Origin: Flagellimonas_A sp039592695
GTDB lineage: Bacteria; Bacteroidota; Bacteroidia; Flavobacteriales; Flavobacteriaceae
Length of the DNA: 64,000 bases
Assembly (NCBI RefSeq): GCF_039592695.1
Contig: NZ_JBBUTK010000002.1
Location: 806,001-870,000, forward strand
Reading direction: 5' to 3'
The position numbers were made by a program, and so were the translations under genes. The notes under the pieces are model-generated. The model was not told where the DNA came from and ran no database searches. It saw only the letters and a list, made by a program, of their open reading frames with translations. Positions 14,921-23,950 of this stretch are shown here, in pieces. Numbering within the stretch: the stretch's first letter is position 1; every line of letters begins with the position of its first letter.

Positions 14921-17038
14921 ATGAAAAGCTTTAGAACCGAAATAGAAAATCCCGTAGTCGAAAAAGACATCATTGAACTCGAGCGTAAGATCCGTCAGTT
15001 CAAGGAGGGTAACATTGATGAGGAAAAATTCCGAAGCCTTCGTTTGGCCCGCGGTGTGTATGGCCAGCGTCAGCAAGGTGTTCAGATGGTTCGCATCAAA
15101 CTTCCGTATGGTAAGGTCACATCAAACCAGTTGTTGCGCATCTGTGATGTTTCTGATGAATATTCCACAGGGCGGTTGCATATCACTACACGGCAAGACA
15201 TTCAAATTCATTATGTGGATTTGGAACGCACTCCAGAACTATGGGCACAGTTGGAAAAGGACGAAGTCACCCTTCGTGAAGCTTGTGGCAATACGGTACG
15301 CAATGTGACGGCCAGCGAGACTGCGGGCATCGACCCTCATGAACCGTTCGATGTTTCGCCGTATGCCCAAGCGGTTTTTGAATATTTTCTTCGAAATCCC
15401 ATCGGGCAAGAAATGGGGCGCAAGTTCAAGGTTTCCTTTTCGGCCAGCGATGCAGATACAGGGCTATCCTATATACACGATCTGGGTTTTATCGCCAAAA
15501 TCAAAAATGGCGTTAGGGGCTTTAAAGTAATGCTCGGTGGCGGACTGGGATCACAGCCCCGACATGCCGATATGCTTTTTGAGTTTCTTCCCTCGGATAA
15601 AATCATTCCATTGATGGAGGGTGTCATCCGTGTTTTTGACCGCTATGGAGAACGTAAAAGTCGTGCCAAGGCCAGAATGAAATTTTTGTTGAAGGATATT
15701 GGTTTGGAAGGATTTAAGAAGTTGTTGCAGCAAGAGCAACAGGCCATTCCAATTCAGTCACATCCGATAGATTTTGAAAGTTATCCAAAGGCAACGGTTG
15801 CCCAAACCGAAGTTCCGCAAGTTGAGATAGAAGATAAGAAGGCGTTTGAGCAGTGGAAATCCACAAATATCATTCCTCAAAAACAGAAAGGTTTTGTTGC
15901 CATCGGCATCAAAGTATTGCTGGGGGATTTTTATACGGACAAAGCCCGAAAGCTTGCCAGACTAGTTGATCAATATGCAGCAAAAGAAATAAGGCTTAGC
16001 CTTCGGCAGAACATTTTGATTCCTTATGTCAAAGAAGAATTGGTTTCCTACTTCTATCAAGAATTGAAAAAGTTGGGCTTTGCAGAATCAGGTTATAATA
16101 AGGCCTTTGATATCACGGCCTGCCCGGGCACTGATACCTGCAACCTTGGTATTGCCAGCAGCACGGGTATTGCCGAAAAGTTAGAGGAGGTGATTAAAGA
16201 AGAATATCCCCAATACATCCAAAATTCTGATGTGGTCATCAAGATCAGTGGGTGCATGAATGCCTGCGGTCAACACAATATGGCCCATATCGGTTTTCAG
16301 GGCATGAGCATCCGCACTAAGGATAAATTGGTCGCCCCGGCATTACAAGTGCTTTTGGGCGGTGCCAATTTTGGTGATGGCAAAGGCAGGTTTGCCGATA
16401 AAGTGGTGAAAATACCCAGTAAGCGTGGACCACGGGCACTACGCTTGATTTTGGATGATTTCGAGGCCAATGGAAACGGTCAGAAATTCGAGAAATACTA
16501 CGTAGAAAGAGGGGAACATTACTTCTATGATTTCCTGAAGCATTTATCCAGTGTAGACAATCTGACCCAAGATGACTTTATTGACTGGGGCAATTCAGAA
16601 AAATACAAAAAGGAAATCGGCATCGGTGAATGCGCAGGGGTCATCGTCGATTTGGTGGCCACCCTATTCTTTGAGAGCCAAGAAAAGATTGAAAATGCCA
16701 AAGAGGCACTTGACAATGGCAAATGGGCGGCGAGCATTTATTATTCCTACCAATCAATGGTGAATTCGGCCAAAGCACTGCTCACGGCCGAAAAGACTAA
16801 GACGAATACCCATGCCAGTATCATCAAAGACTTTGATAGGCTGTTTGTTGAAACAGAAAAAATTAGGTTTTCTCCCTCTGGGGGAACGGAAAGGGGTCTC
16901 GATTCCTTTGGGGAATTCGTATTGCAACTGAACAAAAAAGTACCAGATGAGGCATTTGCCAAAAGCTATTTGGAAGATGCCAAATTGGTCTTACAACAAT
17001 CGGAATCATACCGAAAACTTGAATTGCAAGAAGCCTAA
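14921..17038 (+). CDS. sir: Nitrite/sulfite reductase with C-terminal HEPN domain
   Basis: 705 residues. Residues 1 to about 560 are a siroheme-[4Fe-4S] reductase that takes sulfite to sulfide: RLARGVYGQRQQGVQMVRIK near 41, RLHITTRQDIQIHYVD near 85, and cluster cysteines C401, C407 (TACPGTDTCNLG), C445 and C449 (SGCMNACGQHN). Residues about 565-705 are a HEPN-type helical domain (LFFESQEKIENAKEALDNGK, YYSYQSMVNSAKALL), not found in standard CysI or ferredoxin-sulfite reductases. ATG 14921 is chosen because the GTG at 14852 only adds residues coded by a repeat. A type A repeat also codes residues SPSGGTERGL near 651. Electrons probably come from the flavoprotein at 18594 via ferredoxin. Confidence 0.9.
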   Translation: MKSFRTEIENPVVEKDIIELERKIRQFKEGNIDEEKFRSLRLARGVYGQRQQGVQMVRIKLPYGKVTSNQLLRICDVSDEYSTGRLHITTRQDIQIHYVDLERTPELWAQLEKDEVTLREACGNTVRNVTASETAGIDPHEPFDVSPYAQAVFEYFLRNPIGQEMGRKFKVSFSASDADTGLSYIHDLGFIAKIKNGVRGFKVMLGGGLGSQPRHADMLFEFLPSDKIIPLMEGVIRVFDRYGERKSRAKARMKFLLKDIGLEGFKKLLQQEQQAIPIQSHPIDFESYPKATVAQTEVPQVEIEDKKAFEQWKSTNIIPQKQKGFVAIGIKVLLGDFYTDKARKLARLVDQYAAKEIRLSLRQNILIPYVKEELVSYFYQELKKLGFAESGYNKAFDITACPGTDTCNLGIASSTGIAEKLEEVIKEEYPQYIQNSDVVIKISGCMNACGQHNMAHIGFQGMSIRTKDKLVAPALQVLLGGANFGDGKGRFADKVVKIPSKRGPRALRLILDDFEANGNGQKFEKYYVERGEHYFYDFLKHLSSVDNLTQDDFIDWGNSEKYKKEIGIGECAGVIVDLVATLFFESQEKIENAKEALDNGKWAASIYYSYQSMVNSAKALLTAEKTKTNTHASIIKDFDRLFVETEKIRFSPSGGTERGLDSFGEFVLQLNKKVPDEAFAKSYLEDAKLVLQQSESYRKLELQEA
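16871..16899. repeat. Type A-like repeat in frame inside the sulfite reductase gene
   Basis: TCTCCCTCTGGGGGAACGG then AAAGGGGTC, read as PSGGTERGL within the HEPN part. More diverged than the intergenic copies. Confidence 0.55.
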
Positions 17039-17039
17039 C

Positions 17040-17870
17040 ATGAGAAACCACTTAATAAACCATCCGAGTGAGAATTATCCCCCCTTTTGGGGGACAGGAG
17101 GGGGGCTTGGCCTTCTAACAGTTGTGGGTGCAGGCCCCGGAGATGTAGAGTTGATAACCCTCAAGGGAGTCAAAGCATTGCAGTCGGCAGATGTTGTTCT
17201 ATATGATGCCCTGGTCGATACCGAGCTTTTGGAGTATGCTTCTCAAGCTGAAACAATATTTGTTGGAAAACGAAAAGGCTGTTACCGCTACCAGCAAGAA
17301 CAAATCAATGAATTGATTGTTCAGAGAGGCAGGCTTGGTAAAAATGTTGTCCGCCTCAAAGGGGGCGACCCCTTTGTGTTTGGTCGTGGTGCAGAAGAAA
17401 TGGAATATGCCGCCCAACACGGTCTTGACGTGGCCGTGGTACCTGGTATTTCCTCCTCGGTGGCAGTACCGGCCATTGCGAACATTCCTGTAACCAAAAG
17501 AGGTTCCTCGGAAAGTTTTTGGGTCATTACGGGCACGACCAAAGAGCACAAACTATCTGCTGATATAGCACTAGCGGCAAAATCATCGGCTACAGTTATC
17601 ATTTTAATGGGCATGGGCAAGTTGGATGAGATCATGGCTTTATTCCAATCCGAAGGAAAATCGGAAACCCCAGTTGCAATTATTCAAGAAGGTACAACAT
17701 TGAATGAAAAACTAGGAATTGGCACTGTTGCCACCATTGAAGCCAAGGTCAGGGAGCAGCAGTTGTCCAATCCTGCCATTATCGTTATTGGCGATGTAGT
17801 CAAGCACAGAGAAAACATAAGAAACCTTCAAGGTTTTCAAAACCTTGAAGGTTTAACAAGAACAGTATGA
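17040..17870 (+). CDS. cobA: Uroporphyrinogen-III C-methyltransferase
   Basis: About 276 residues. It methylates uroporphyrinogen III twice to precorrin-2, the first step to siroheme for the sulfite reductase encoded just before. SAM-binding motif VVGAGPGDVELITLKG at residue 25; VRLKGGDPFVFGRGAEE near 107; PGISSSVAVPA near 138; VTKRGSSESF near 156. ATG 17040 follows the previous stop by one base. Both ends are repeat-derived: residues 14-23 (PPFWGTGGGL) come from a type A repeat and NLQGFQNLEGL near the C-terminus from a 33-base palindrome. The family core is otherwise intact. Confidence 0.93.
   Translation: MRNHLINHPSENYPPFWGTGGGLGLLTVVGAGPGDVELITLKGVKALQSADVVLYDALVDTELLEYASQAETIFVGKRKGCYRYQQEQINELIVQRGRLGKNVVRLKGGDPFVFGRGAEEMEYAAQHGLDVAVVPGISSSVAVPAIANIPVTKRGSSESFWVITGTTKEHKLSADIALAAKSSATVIILMGMGKLDEIMALFQSEGKSETPVAIIQEGTTLNEKLGIGTVATIEAKVREQQLSNPAIIVIGDVVKHRENIRNLQGFQNLEGLTRTV
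17078..17108. repeat. Type A repeat in frame at the start of the methyltransferase gene
   Basis: CCCCCCTTTTGGGGGACAGG then AGGGGGGC, read as PPFWGTGGGL between the start codon and the SAM-binding motif. Confidence 0.8.
17822..17854. repeat. Type D palindrome in frame at the end of the methyltransferase gene
   Basis: AAACCTTCAAGGTTTT - C - AAAACCTTGAAGGTTT, a perfect 16-base inverted repeat around one base. Read as NLQGFQNLEGL. Related to the stem loops at 23717 and 37667. Confidence 0.85.
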
Positions 17871-18472
17871 CGGAGCGAAACAATCTCTACCCAATATTCC
17901 TAAAAACTGCACAATTGAACATCCTGATTGTGGGCGGAGGGTACGTTGCCGAGGAAAAACTCCATTTCCTGACCAAATCAAGTCCGAACGCCAAGGTTAC
18001 GATGGTTGCCTCGATGTTCAGGGAAAAAACAGTTGAACTGGCTTCTGAATTTAATGTTGCCATGGTTGATGATGAGTACAGTGCCGAGTATTTGCTAGGA
18101 AAACATCTAGTGATTGCCACAACTGATAATCCTGAGGTGAACCTAAAAGTGTATCACGATTGCAGGGAGCGAAATATTCTGGTCAATGTGGCCGACAATC
18201 CACCGCTTTGTGATTTTTATATGGGCGGAATTGTAACCAAGGGCAATGTGAAAATTGCGATTTCCACCAACGGAAAATCTCCAACCACGGCAAAACGCTT
18301 GCGCCAGTTTTTTGAAGAGGTTATTCCTGAAGATATCGACCAGATGGTCAAGAATTTGAACAAATATCGAAAAACGATAAAAGGCGATTTTGAAGAAAAA
18401 GTGGAACAAATGAATAAAATAACAAGCCCCCTGGTACCTAAAAGGGGAAAAGAATTAGTCAAAAAAAATTAA
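17867..18472 (+). CDS. Precorrin-2 dehydrogenase / siroheme synthase N-terminal domain protein
   Basis: 201 residues. It oxidises precorrin-2 to sirohydrochlorin with NAD and may also insert iron. NAD fold ILIVGGGYVAEEK at residue 19, ATTDNPEVN near 85, VNVADNPPLCDFYMGGIVTK near 105, ISTNGKSPTTAKRLR near 133, matching the CysG N-terminal part and Met8-like proteins. It overlaps the preceding methyltransferase by 4 bases (ATGA), so the two are co-translated; together they replace a fused CysG. The last residues (SPLVPKRGKE) come from a type A repeat. Confidence 0.92.
   Translation: MTERNNLYPIFLKTAQLNILIVGGGYVAEEKLHFLTKSSPNAKVTMVASMFREKTVELASEFNVAMVDDEYSAEYLLGKHLVIATTDNPEVNLKVYHDCRERNILVNVADNPPLCDFYMGGIVTKGNVKIAISTNGKSPTTAKRLRQFFEEVIPEDIDQMVKNLNKYRKTIKGDFEEKVEQMNKITSPLVPKRGKELVKKN
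18425..18446. repeat. Type A-like repeat in frame at the end of the siroheme dehydrogenase gene
   Basis: AGCCCCCTGGTACCTAAAAG then GGG, read as SPLVPKRG. A further type A unit follows the stop codon. Confidence 0.55.
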
Positions 18473-18480
18473 CGCGATAG

Positions 18481-18573
18481 TTTCCCCTCTTGGGAGGGGA
18501 TTAAGGGGTGGGTCGTTATTGGAAATGATTGAAATAGACAGATTCCCTTCCGATAGTTATCGGGATTCAAGGG
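18481..18573. repeat. Type A and type C repeats before the flavoprotein gene
   Basis: TTTCCCCTCTTGGGAGGGGA then TTAAGGGGTGGG (18480-18511), and further on TTCCCTTCCGATAGTTATCG then GGATTCAAGGGAA (18543-18575), a diverged type C palindrome. Confidence 0.7.
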
Positions 18574-18593
18574 AATGAAAAAAGTAAAGATTG

Positions 18594-19655
18594 ATGATAA
18601 AAACTGATATATTGATAATTGGTGCCGGCCCAACCGGTCTGTTCGCCGTTTTCGAAGCAGGACTCTTAAAATTGAAGTGCCATCTGATCGATGCGTTGCC
18701 ACAACCCGGCGGGCAATGCTCCGAAATCTATCCCAAAAAACCCATTTATGACATACCGGCCTACCCTGAAATTCTGGCAGGTGATTTGGTCGATAGACTC
18801 ATGGAGCAGATAAAACCCTTCGAACCTGGTTTCACCTTGGGCGAACGGGCCGAGACTTTGGACAAATTGGAAGATGGCTCTTTCGTGGTCACGACCAAGA
18901 GAGGAACAAGACACCATGCTCCCGTGGTCGTGGTCGCTGGTGGATTGGGTTCCTTTGAACCTCGAAAGCCCCTGATTGCCAACATCGGTATTTTTGAAAG
19001 CAAAGGAGTGGAATATATGATAAAAGACCCTGAGGTGTATCGCGATAAAAAAGTGGTCATTGCAGGTGGGGGCGATTCGGCCTTGGATTGGGCCATTTTC
19101 TTGGCTGATGTAGCATCAGAGGTATCTTTGGTACATCGAAGAAATGAATTCCGAGGGGCATTGGACTCCGTTGAAAAGGCTAGAGAATTGGCCCAGTTGG
19201 GTAAAATACAACTCTATACAAGGGCTGAGGTCAAAGAATTGCACGGTAAGGAAGATTTACGGGCAGTGGTCATCAATTACAATGATGCTGAAAAAGGACC
19301 TGTTTATCTCGAAACCGATTATTTTATTCCGTTGTTCGGACTATCGCCAAAACTCGGCCCCATTGGTAATTGGGGTTTGGATATTGAGAAAAACGCCATT
19401 AAGGTCAATAACTCCAAAGACTACCAAACCAATATTCCGGGGGTGTTTGCGATTGGTGATGTCAATACCTACGAAGGGAAGTTGAAATTGATTCTTTCAG
19501 GTTTTCACGAAGCAGCTGTCATGTGCCAGTACGCTTATCAAATCATCAATCCGAACAAACGTTATGTCATGAAATATACCACTGTTGGTGGAGTAGAAGG
19601 ATTTGATGGTTCTAAAAAAGAAGCCAAGAAAGAAGTAGTACAAAGAATTGTTTAA
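18594..19655 (+). CDS. Ferredoxin-NADP reductase-like flavoprotein (thioredoxin reductase fold)
   Basis: 353 residues with FAD motif IIGAGPTGLFAVFEAG at residue 8, NADPH motif VIAGGGDSALDWAI near 155 and FAIGDVNTYEGK near 285. GGQCSEIYPKKPIYDIP near 42 is typical of YumC-type ferredoxin-NADP reductases; there is no CxxC redox pair in the middle, so it is not a thioredoxin reductase. As the last gene of the sulfate assimilation cluster it probably supplies reduced ferredoxin to the sulfite reductase (inference). ATG 18594 is preferred to TTG 18591. A terminator follows. Confidence 0.85.
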   Translation: MIKTDILIIGAGPTGLFAVFEAGLLKLKCHLIDALPQPGGQCSEIYPKKPIYDIPAYPEILAGDLVDRLMEQIKPFEPGFTLGERAETLDKLEDGSFVVTTKRGTRHHAPVVVVAGGLGSFEPRKPLIANIGIFESKGVEYMIKDPEVYRDKKVVIAGGGDSALDWAIFLADVASEVSLVHRRNEFRGALDSVEKARELAQLGKIQLYTRAEVKELHGKEDLRAVVINYNDAEKGPVYLETDYFIPLFGLSPKLGPIGNWGLDIEKNAIKVNNSKDYQTNIPGVFAIGDVNTYEGKLKLILSGFHEAAVMCQYAYQIINPNKRYVMKYTTVGGVEGFDGSKKEAKKEVVQRIV

Positions 19656-19678
19656 AATGGGGTTATTCATCAATAAAA

Positions 19679-19712
19679 AGCCTTCTAAAATCGATTTTTG
19701 GAAGGTTTTTTT
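19679..19712 (+). terminator. Rho-independent terminator after the sulfate assimilation cluster
   Basis: CCTTCTAAAATC/GATTTTTGGAAGG stem followed by a run of seven T. It overlaps the upstream edge of the metH promoter. Confidence 0.8.
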
Positions 19713-19741
19713 GGTTTTGACCCCAACGCACCGTTACTTTG
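19710..19741 (+). promoter_or_regulatory. Promoter of the metH-metF region
   Basis: TTTG (19710-19713), 20 bases, then TTACTTTG (19734-19741), one mismatch from TAnnTTTG. RNA would begin near 19747, about 20 bases before the riboswitch. Confidence 0.5.
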
Positions 19742-19766
19742 TGGCCAGTTCATTCAAAAATTGTAA

Positions 19767-19908
19767 GTTATCAAGAAAGGTGGAGGGATTGGACCCTTTG
19801 AAACCTTAGCAACCTTCCGTACTCTGCGGAGTTGGTGCTACGTTCTACCCATCCCAAGCAAAGCTTGGGGCCTGTTGAAGTTATCTCAATAGTTTTGGGA
19901 AGGATAAC
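19767..19908 (+). promoter_or_regulatory. SAM-I (S-box) riboswitch upstream of metH
   Basis: P1 is perfect: GTTATC (19767-19772) with GATAAC (19903-19908). The core AAGAAAGGTGGAGGGA, GGACCC, TGAAACCTTAGCAACC and TTGGTGCTACGTTC matches the copy at 459. It carries a longer P4 region, with an extra CCCAAGC/GCTTGGG hairpin near 19853-19870. It senses S-adenosylmethionine and controls the split methionine synthase, probably through metF. 19909-19981 has no obvious strong terminator, so the mode of control is not clear. Confidence 0.93.
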
Positions 19909-19981
19909 AAAAGAATTTCATATTCCACTTTGCTTGATAGTCTAAAAATTGAATGTTCCGAATTAGGAATAAAAAAGTGCT

Positions 19982-20986
19982 ATGCCAAAAATTGAGGAAA
20001 TACTACAAAAACGAGTCCTGGTGTTGGATGGTGCCATGGGCACTATGCTGCAACGCTATAAATTTACCGAGGAAGATTTTCGTGGAGAACGCTTCAAAGA
20101 TTGGCCTTCGCCTCTTCAAGGTAACAATGATCTGTTGTCGTTGACGCAACCAGAAGCCATTGCCGAGGTACACCGGAAATATTTTGCTGCAGGAGCTGAT
20201 ATTGTAGAGACCAATACATTTTCGGGCACTACCATCGCCATGGCTGATTACGGCATGGAAGAACTGGTCTATGAATTGAACTATGAATCTGCTCGCATTG
20301 CAAAAGAGGTCGCTCAGGAGTTTACCGAGAAAGAACCTGCGAAACCACGTTTCGTTGCCGGTAGTATGGGGCCGACCAATAAAACGGCAAGCATGTCACC
20401 AGATGTGAATGACCCTGGCTTTCGTGCCATTTCATTTGACGAACTTCGTATGGCCTACAAACAGCAAACGCAAGCTTTATTGGACGGCGGTGCTGATATT
20501 TTGTTGGTAGAGACCATTTTTGATACGCTGAATGCCAAAGCAGCCCTTTTTGCCATAGAAGAGGTGAAAACAGAGCGAAATATTGAAGTACCCATCATGG
20601 TGAGCGGTACTATCACTGATGCTTCAGGCCGTACACTCTCAGGGCAAACAGCTGAGGCCTTTCTGATTTCGATATCGCACATTCCGATATTGTCTGTCGG
20701 ATTCAATTGTGCCTTGGGGGCAAAACAGTTGACACCCCACTTAGAAGTAATTTCCGCAAAATCTGACCATTTTACGAGTGCCCACCCCAATGCTGGGCTG
20801 CCCAATGCATTTGGGGAATACGACGAGACTCCCGAACAAATGGCGTCCCAAATCGAGGAATATTTAGAAAAAGGGTTGGTGAACATTGTTGGTGGCTGTT
20901 GTGGAACCACGCCGGAGCATATTAAGGCCATTTCTGAATTGGCCGATGGCTATAAGCCGCGACAGTTAATGGTTAAAAGTTATTAA
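19982..20986 (+). CDS. metH: Methionine synthase, homocysteine-binding domain (MetH N-terminal part)
   Basis: 334 residues holding only the homocysteine S-methyltransferase domain of cobalamin-dependent methionine synthase. VLVLDGAMGTMLQ at residue 12, GADIVETNTFSGT near 73, RFVAGSMGPTNKTASM near 121. Zinc-site cysteines are in SVGFNCALG near 240 and VGGCCGTTPEHI near 305. It binds homocysteine and takes the methyl group carried by the cobalamin of the next gene's product. The E. coli enzyme is one 1227-residue chain; here it is split into this gene and the one 3 bases downstream, as seen in other Flavobacteriaceae. Confidence 0.95.
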   Translation: MPKIEEILQKRVLVLDGAMGTMLQRYKFTEEDFRGERFKDWPSPLQGNNDLLSLTQPEAIAEVHRKYFAAGADIVETNTFSGTTIAMADYGMEELVYELNYESARIAKEVAQEFTEKEPAKPRFVAGSMGPTNKTASMSPDVNDPGFRAISFDELRMAYKQQTQALLDGGADILLVETIFDTLNAKAALFAIEEVKTERNIEVPIMVSGTITDASGRTLSGQTAEAFLISISHIPILSVGFNCALGAKQLTPHLEVISAKSDHFTSAHPNAGLPNAFGEYDETPEQMASQIEEYLEKGLVNIVGGCCGTTPEHIKAISELADGYKPRQLMVKSY

Positions 20987-20989
20987 TCA

Positions 20990-23716
20990 ATGGGAGATAC
21001 AATTAACCATCAAACGTTAACGAATAACCACAAACGCCCTTTGCGTTTATCAGGTTTGGAACCTCTTGTGATTACCCCCGAAAGCAACTTTATCAATGTG
21101 GGCGAGCGTACCAACGTGGCGGGCTCCAAAAAGTTCTTACGACTTATCAAGGAAGAAAAGTATGACGAAGCTTTGGAAGTCGCCCGCCATCAGGTAGAGG
21201 GTGGCGCCCAGATCATCGACATCAACATGGATGACGGTCTTATCGATGGCAAAGAGGCCATGGTCAAGTTTTTGAACTTGATAGTCGCAGAGCCCGACAT
21301 CGCCCGAGTGCCCATCATGATTGATTCCTCGAAATGGGAAATCATCGAGGCAGGACTTCAAGTGGTGCAGGGCAAATGTGTGGTGAATTCCATCAGTTTA
21401 AAGGAAGGAGAAGAAGAGTTCATTCGTCAGGCAACTCGAATCAGACGTTACGGTGCTGCGGTTATTGTGATGGCTTTCGACGAAGTGGGTCAAGCCGATA
21501 ATCTTGAAAGGCGAATCGAAATCGCCGAACGGTCATACCGAATTTTAGTGGATAAGGTCAACTTTCCGCCTGAGGATATCATTTTTGACCTAAATATTTT
21601 TCCCGTGGCCACAGGGATGGATGAACACAAACGCAACGCCCTCGATTTTATCGAGGGAACGAAATGGGTGCGTGAAAACCTGCCCCATTGCAGTGTGAGC
21701 GGGGGGGTAAGCAATGTCTCTTTTTCCTTTCGCGGAAACAATCCCGTTCGTGAGGCCATGCATTCCGTTTTTTTGTACCACGCCATCAAAGCGGGCATGA
21801 ATATGGGTATCGTTAATCCGACGATGCTCGAAGTCTATGATGACATTCCGAAAGATTTATTAGAGCATGTTGAGGATGTCATCCTTAACCGCCGCGATGA
21901 TGCCACCGAAAGGTTGTTAGAATTTGCAGAAACAGTACAAGGCAAGGCGAAAGAGAGCAAGGTCGATTTATCATGGCGTGAGGAACCGCTGCAAGACCGA
22001 ATCACACGAGCATTGGTGAAAGGCATTGATCAATACATCATTCAAGATGTCGAAGAGGCACGTCAAAAAGCTCCAAGGCCATTAGAGGTTATAGAGGGCA
22101 ACTTAATGACAGGTATGAACGTGGTAGGCGATTTGTTCGGAAGCGGTAAAATGTTTCTGCCCCAAGTTGTGAAATCGGCAAGGGTGATGAAAAAAGCGGT
22201 GGCGTATCTAGAGCCGTACATTGAAGAAGAAAAGAAAAACAATGCGGATGCAACAGCTGGTCGAGCCGCTGGAAAAATATTAATGGCCACTGTAAAGGGT
22301 GATGTTCATGACATTGGAAAAAACATCGTCAGTGTAGTTTTGGCCTGCAACAATTATGAAATTGTCGATTTGGGGGTAATGGTACCTCCTGAAAAAATAA
22401 TCAACAAGGCGATTGAAGAGCAAGTTGATATTATTGGCTTGAGCGGATTGATTACGCCGTCGCTTGATGAGATGGTCTTTTTGGCCAAAGAAATGGAGCG
22501 CCAAAACTTTAAGGTGCCCTTATTGATTGGTGGTGCGACCACCAGTAAGGCGCATACGGCAGTTAAAATTGATCCGATGTACAGTCAATCCGTTGTGCAT
22601 GTCAATGATGCTTCGAGAGCGGTGACCGTTGTCGGTGATTTGTTGCAAAAAGAAACGTCTGATTCCTACAAAAAGACGGTCAAATTAGATTACGAAAGTT
22701 TTCGAGAAAAGTTTTTGAACCGAAGCAAGCAAAAGGAATATTTGACTTTACAAGATGCCCGGGCCAATAAATTGCAAATCGATTTTAAGGAAGAGGACAT
22801 CATAAAACCCAATGAATTGGGCATTCAGGTTTGGGAAAATTTCGATTTGTCAAAGTTGGAAGATTTTATTGACTGGACACCCTTTTTCCGTAGTTGGGAT
22901 TTACATGGAAAATATCCTGCGATTTTAGAGGATGATGTGGTGGGTCAACAAGCGACAGAATTGTTCAACGATGCCCAGATAATGTTGACAAAGTTGTTTG
23001 CTGAAAAATTATTGAAAGGGAAAGCGGTGTTTGGATTGTTCGCCGCAAATTCAATTAATGATGATGATATTAAAGTCTTCCCCTTGGGGGGAGATTTAGA
23101 GGGCGCCGCCTTTCGTACCCTTCGCCAACAACTGAAGAAGCGTGAGGGGGTGCCCAACATCGCTTTGGCCGACTTTATTGCTCCAAAAGAAACCGAGATT
23201 CAAGATTACATAGGTTGTTTTTGTGTAACTGCAGGATTCGGCACCCAAGAATTGGCAGCCGAATTTGAAAAGAACCATGACGATTACAGCTCCATTATGG
23301 TCAAGGCCCTCGCAGATCGCTTGGCTGAAGCTTTTGCCGAATATCTGCACAAAGAGGTACGAACCAAACATTGGGGGTACGCATCAAAAGAAAACTTGGA
23401 CAATGAAGCCTTGATTGATGAAAAATATAGGGGAATCCGTCCTGCCCCAGGGTATCCGGCTTGTCCCGATCATTTGGAAAAACTCACCATCTGGAAGCTG
23501 TTGGGTGTCGAGGGCAACATAGGCGTAAAATTGACGGAAAGTTTGGCCATGTGGCCGGCAGCAAGTGTGAGCGGCTATTATTTTGCGTATCCTGAAGCGA
23601 AATATTTCGGATTGGGAAAGATAAAAATGGACCAAGTGGAAGATTTTGCCAAGCGCAAGGGAATCACAGTGGAGAAAGCCCAAAAGTGGTTGGCACCAAA
23701 CTTGGTCGACGATTGA
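20990..23716 (+). CDS. metH: Methionine synthase, pterin, cobalamin and activation domains (MetH C-terminal part)
   Basis: 908 residues. A pterin-binding domain (NFINVGERTNVAGSKKF near 33, PIMIDSSKWEII near 108), a cobalamin domain with DVHDIGKNIVSVVLACNNYE near 437 (His is the cobalt ligand) and GLSGLITPSLDEM near 484, and the SAM-dependent reactivation domain ending with GIRPAPGYPACPDH near 818. It moves a methyl group from methyl-tetrahydrofolate to homocysteine together with the protein encoded just upstream. In the activation domain, residues FPLGGDLEGA near 698 are coded by a type A repeat placed in frame. It follows the N-terminal gene in the same operon. Confidence 0.95.
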   Translation: MGDTINHQTLTNNHKRPLRLSGLEPLVITPESNFINVGERTNVAGSKKFLRLIKEEKYDEALEVARHQVEGGAQIIDINMDDGLIDGKEAMVKFLNLIVAEPDIARVPIMIDSSKWEIIEAGLQVVQGKCVVNSISLKEGEEEFIRQATRIRRYGAAVIVMAFDEVGQADNLERRIEIAERSYRILVDKVNFPPEDIIFDLNIFPVATGMDEHKRNALDFIEGTKWVRENLPHCSVSGGVSNVSFSFRGNNPVREAMHSVFLYHAIKAGMNMGIVNPTMLEVYDDIPKDLLEHVEDVILNRRDDATERLLEFAETVQGKAKESKVDLSWREEPLQDRITRALVKGIDQYIIQDVEEARQKAPRPLEVIEGNLMTGMNVVGDLFGSGKMFLPQVVKSARVMKKAVAYLEPYIEEEKKNNADATAGRAAGKILMATVKGDVHDIGKNIVSVVLACNNYEIVDLGVMVPPEKIINKAIEEQVDIIGLSGLITPSLDEMVFLAKEMERQNFKVPLLIGGATTSKAHTAVKIDPMYSQSVVHVNDASRAVTVVGDLLQKETSDSYKKTVKLDYESFREKFLNRSKQKEYLTLQDARANKLQIDFKEEDIIKPNELGIQVWENFDLSKLEDFIDWTPFFRSWDLHGKYPAILEDDVVGQQATELFNDAQIMLTKLFAEKLLKGKAVFGLFAANSINDDDIKVFPLGGDLEGAAFRTLRQQLKKREGVPNIALADFIAPKETEIQDYIGCFCVTAGFGTQELAAEFEKNHDDYSSIMVKALADRLAEAFAEYLHKEVRTKHWGYASKENLDNEALIDEKYRGIRPAPGYPACPDHLEKLTIWKLLGVEGNIGVKLTESLAMWPAASVSGYYFAYPEAKYFGLGKIKMDQVEDFAKRKGITVEKAQKWLAPNLVDD
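23078..23104. repeat. Type A repeat in frame inside metH
   Basis: CTTCCCCTTGGGGGGAGAT then TTAGAGGGCG, read as FPLGGDLEGA. Same CCCCTTG...GGGG...TTTAG..GGG layout as the copies at 171 and 26258. Confidence 0.7.
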
Positions 23717-23767
23717 GACCTACAAGGTGTTGTCTGCCGATGGCAGGCCTCCTTGTAGGTCTGAAAC
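23717..23767. repeat. Type D stem-loop repeat
   Basis: GACCTACAAGG...CCTTGTAGGTC as the outer arms with GTCTGCC...GGCAGGC inside. Same plan as 37667-37715. 23768-23950 contains a further weak inverted repeat (CTTTTTTGGC / GCCAAAAAA) and CCCTGAC...GTCAGGG at 23858-23883, but no gene. Confidence 0.8.
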
Positions 23768-23950
23768 ATTAGGGATAGCAGCGGCATCTTTTTTGGCAAC
23801 ACCTTCAAGGTTGGTAAAACCTTGCAGGAGGCCAAAAAAATAAAGCGAATAGCGCGACCCTGACGATTGCAAGCAATGTCAGGGGAATGCCCAAAAAATT
23901 ATGAGAATAGTAAAGATTTCCGCCTACGCGGGAATGACAAAAACTGATGG

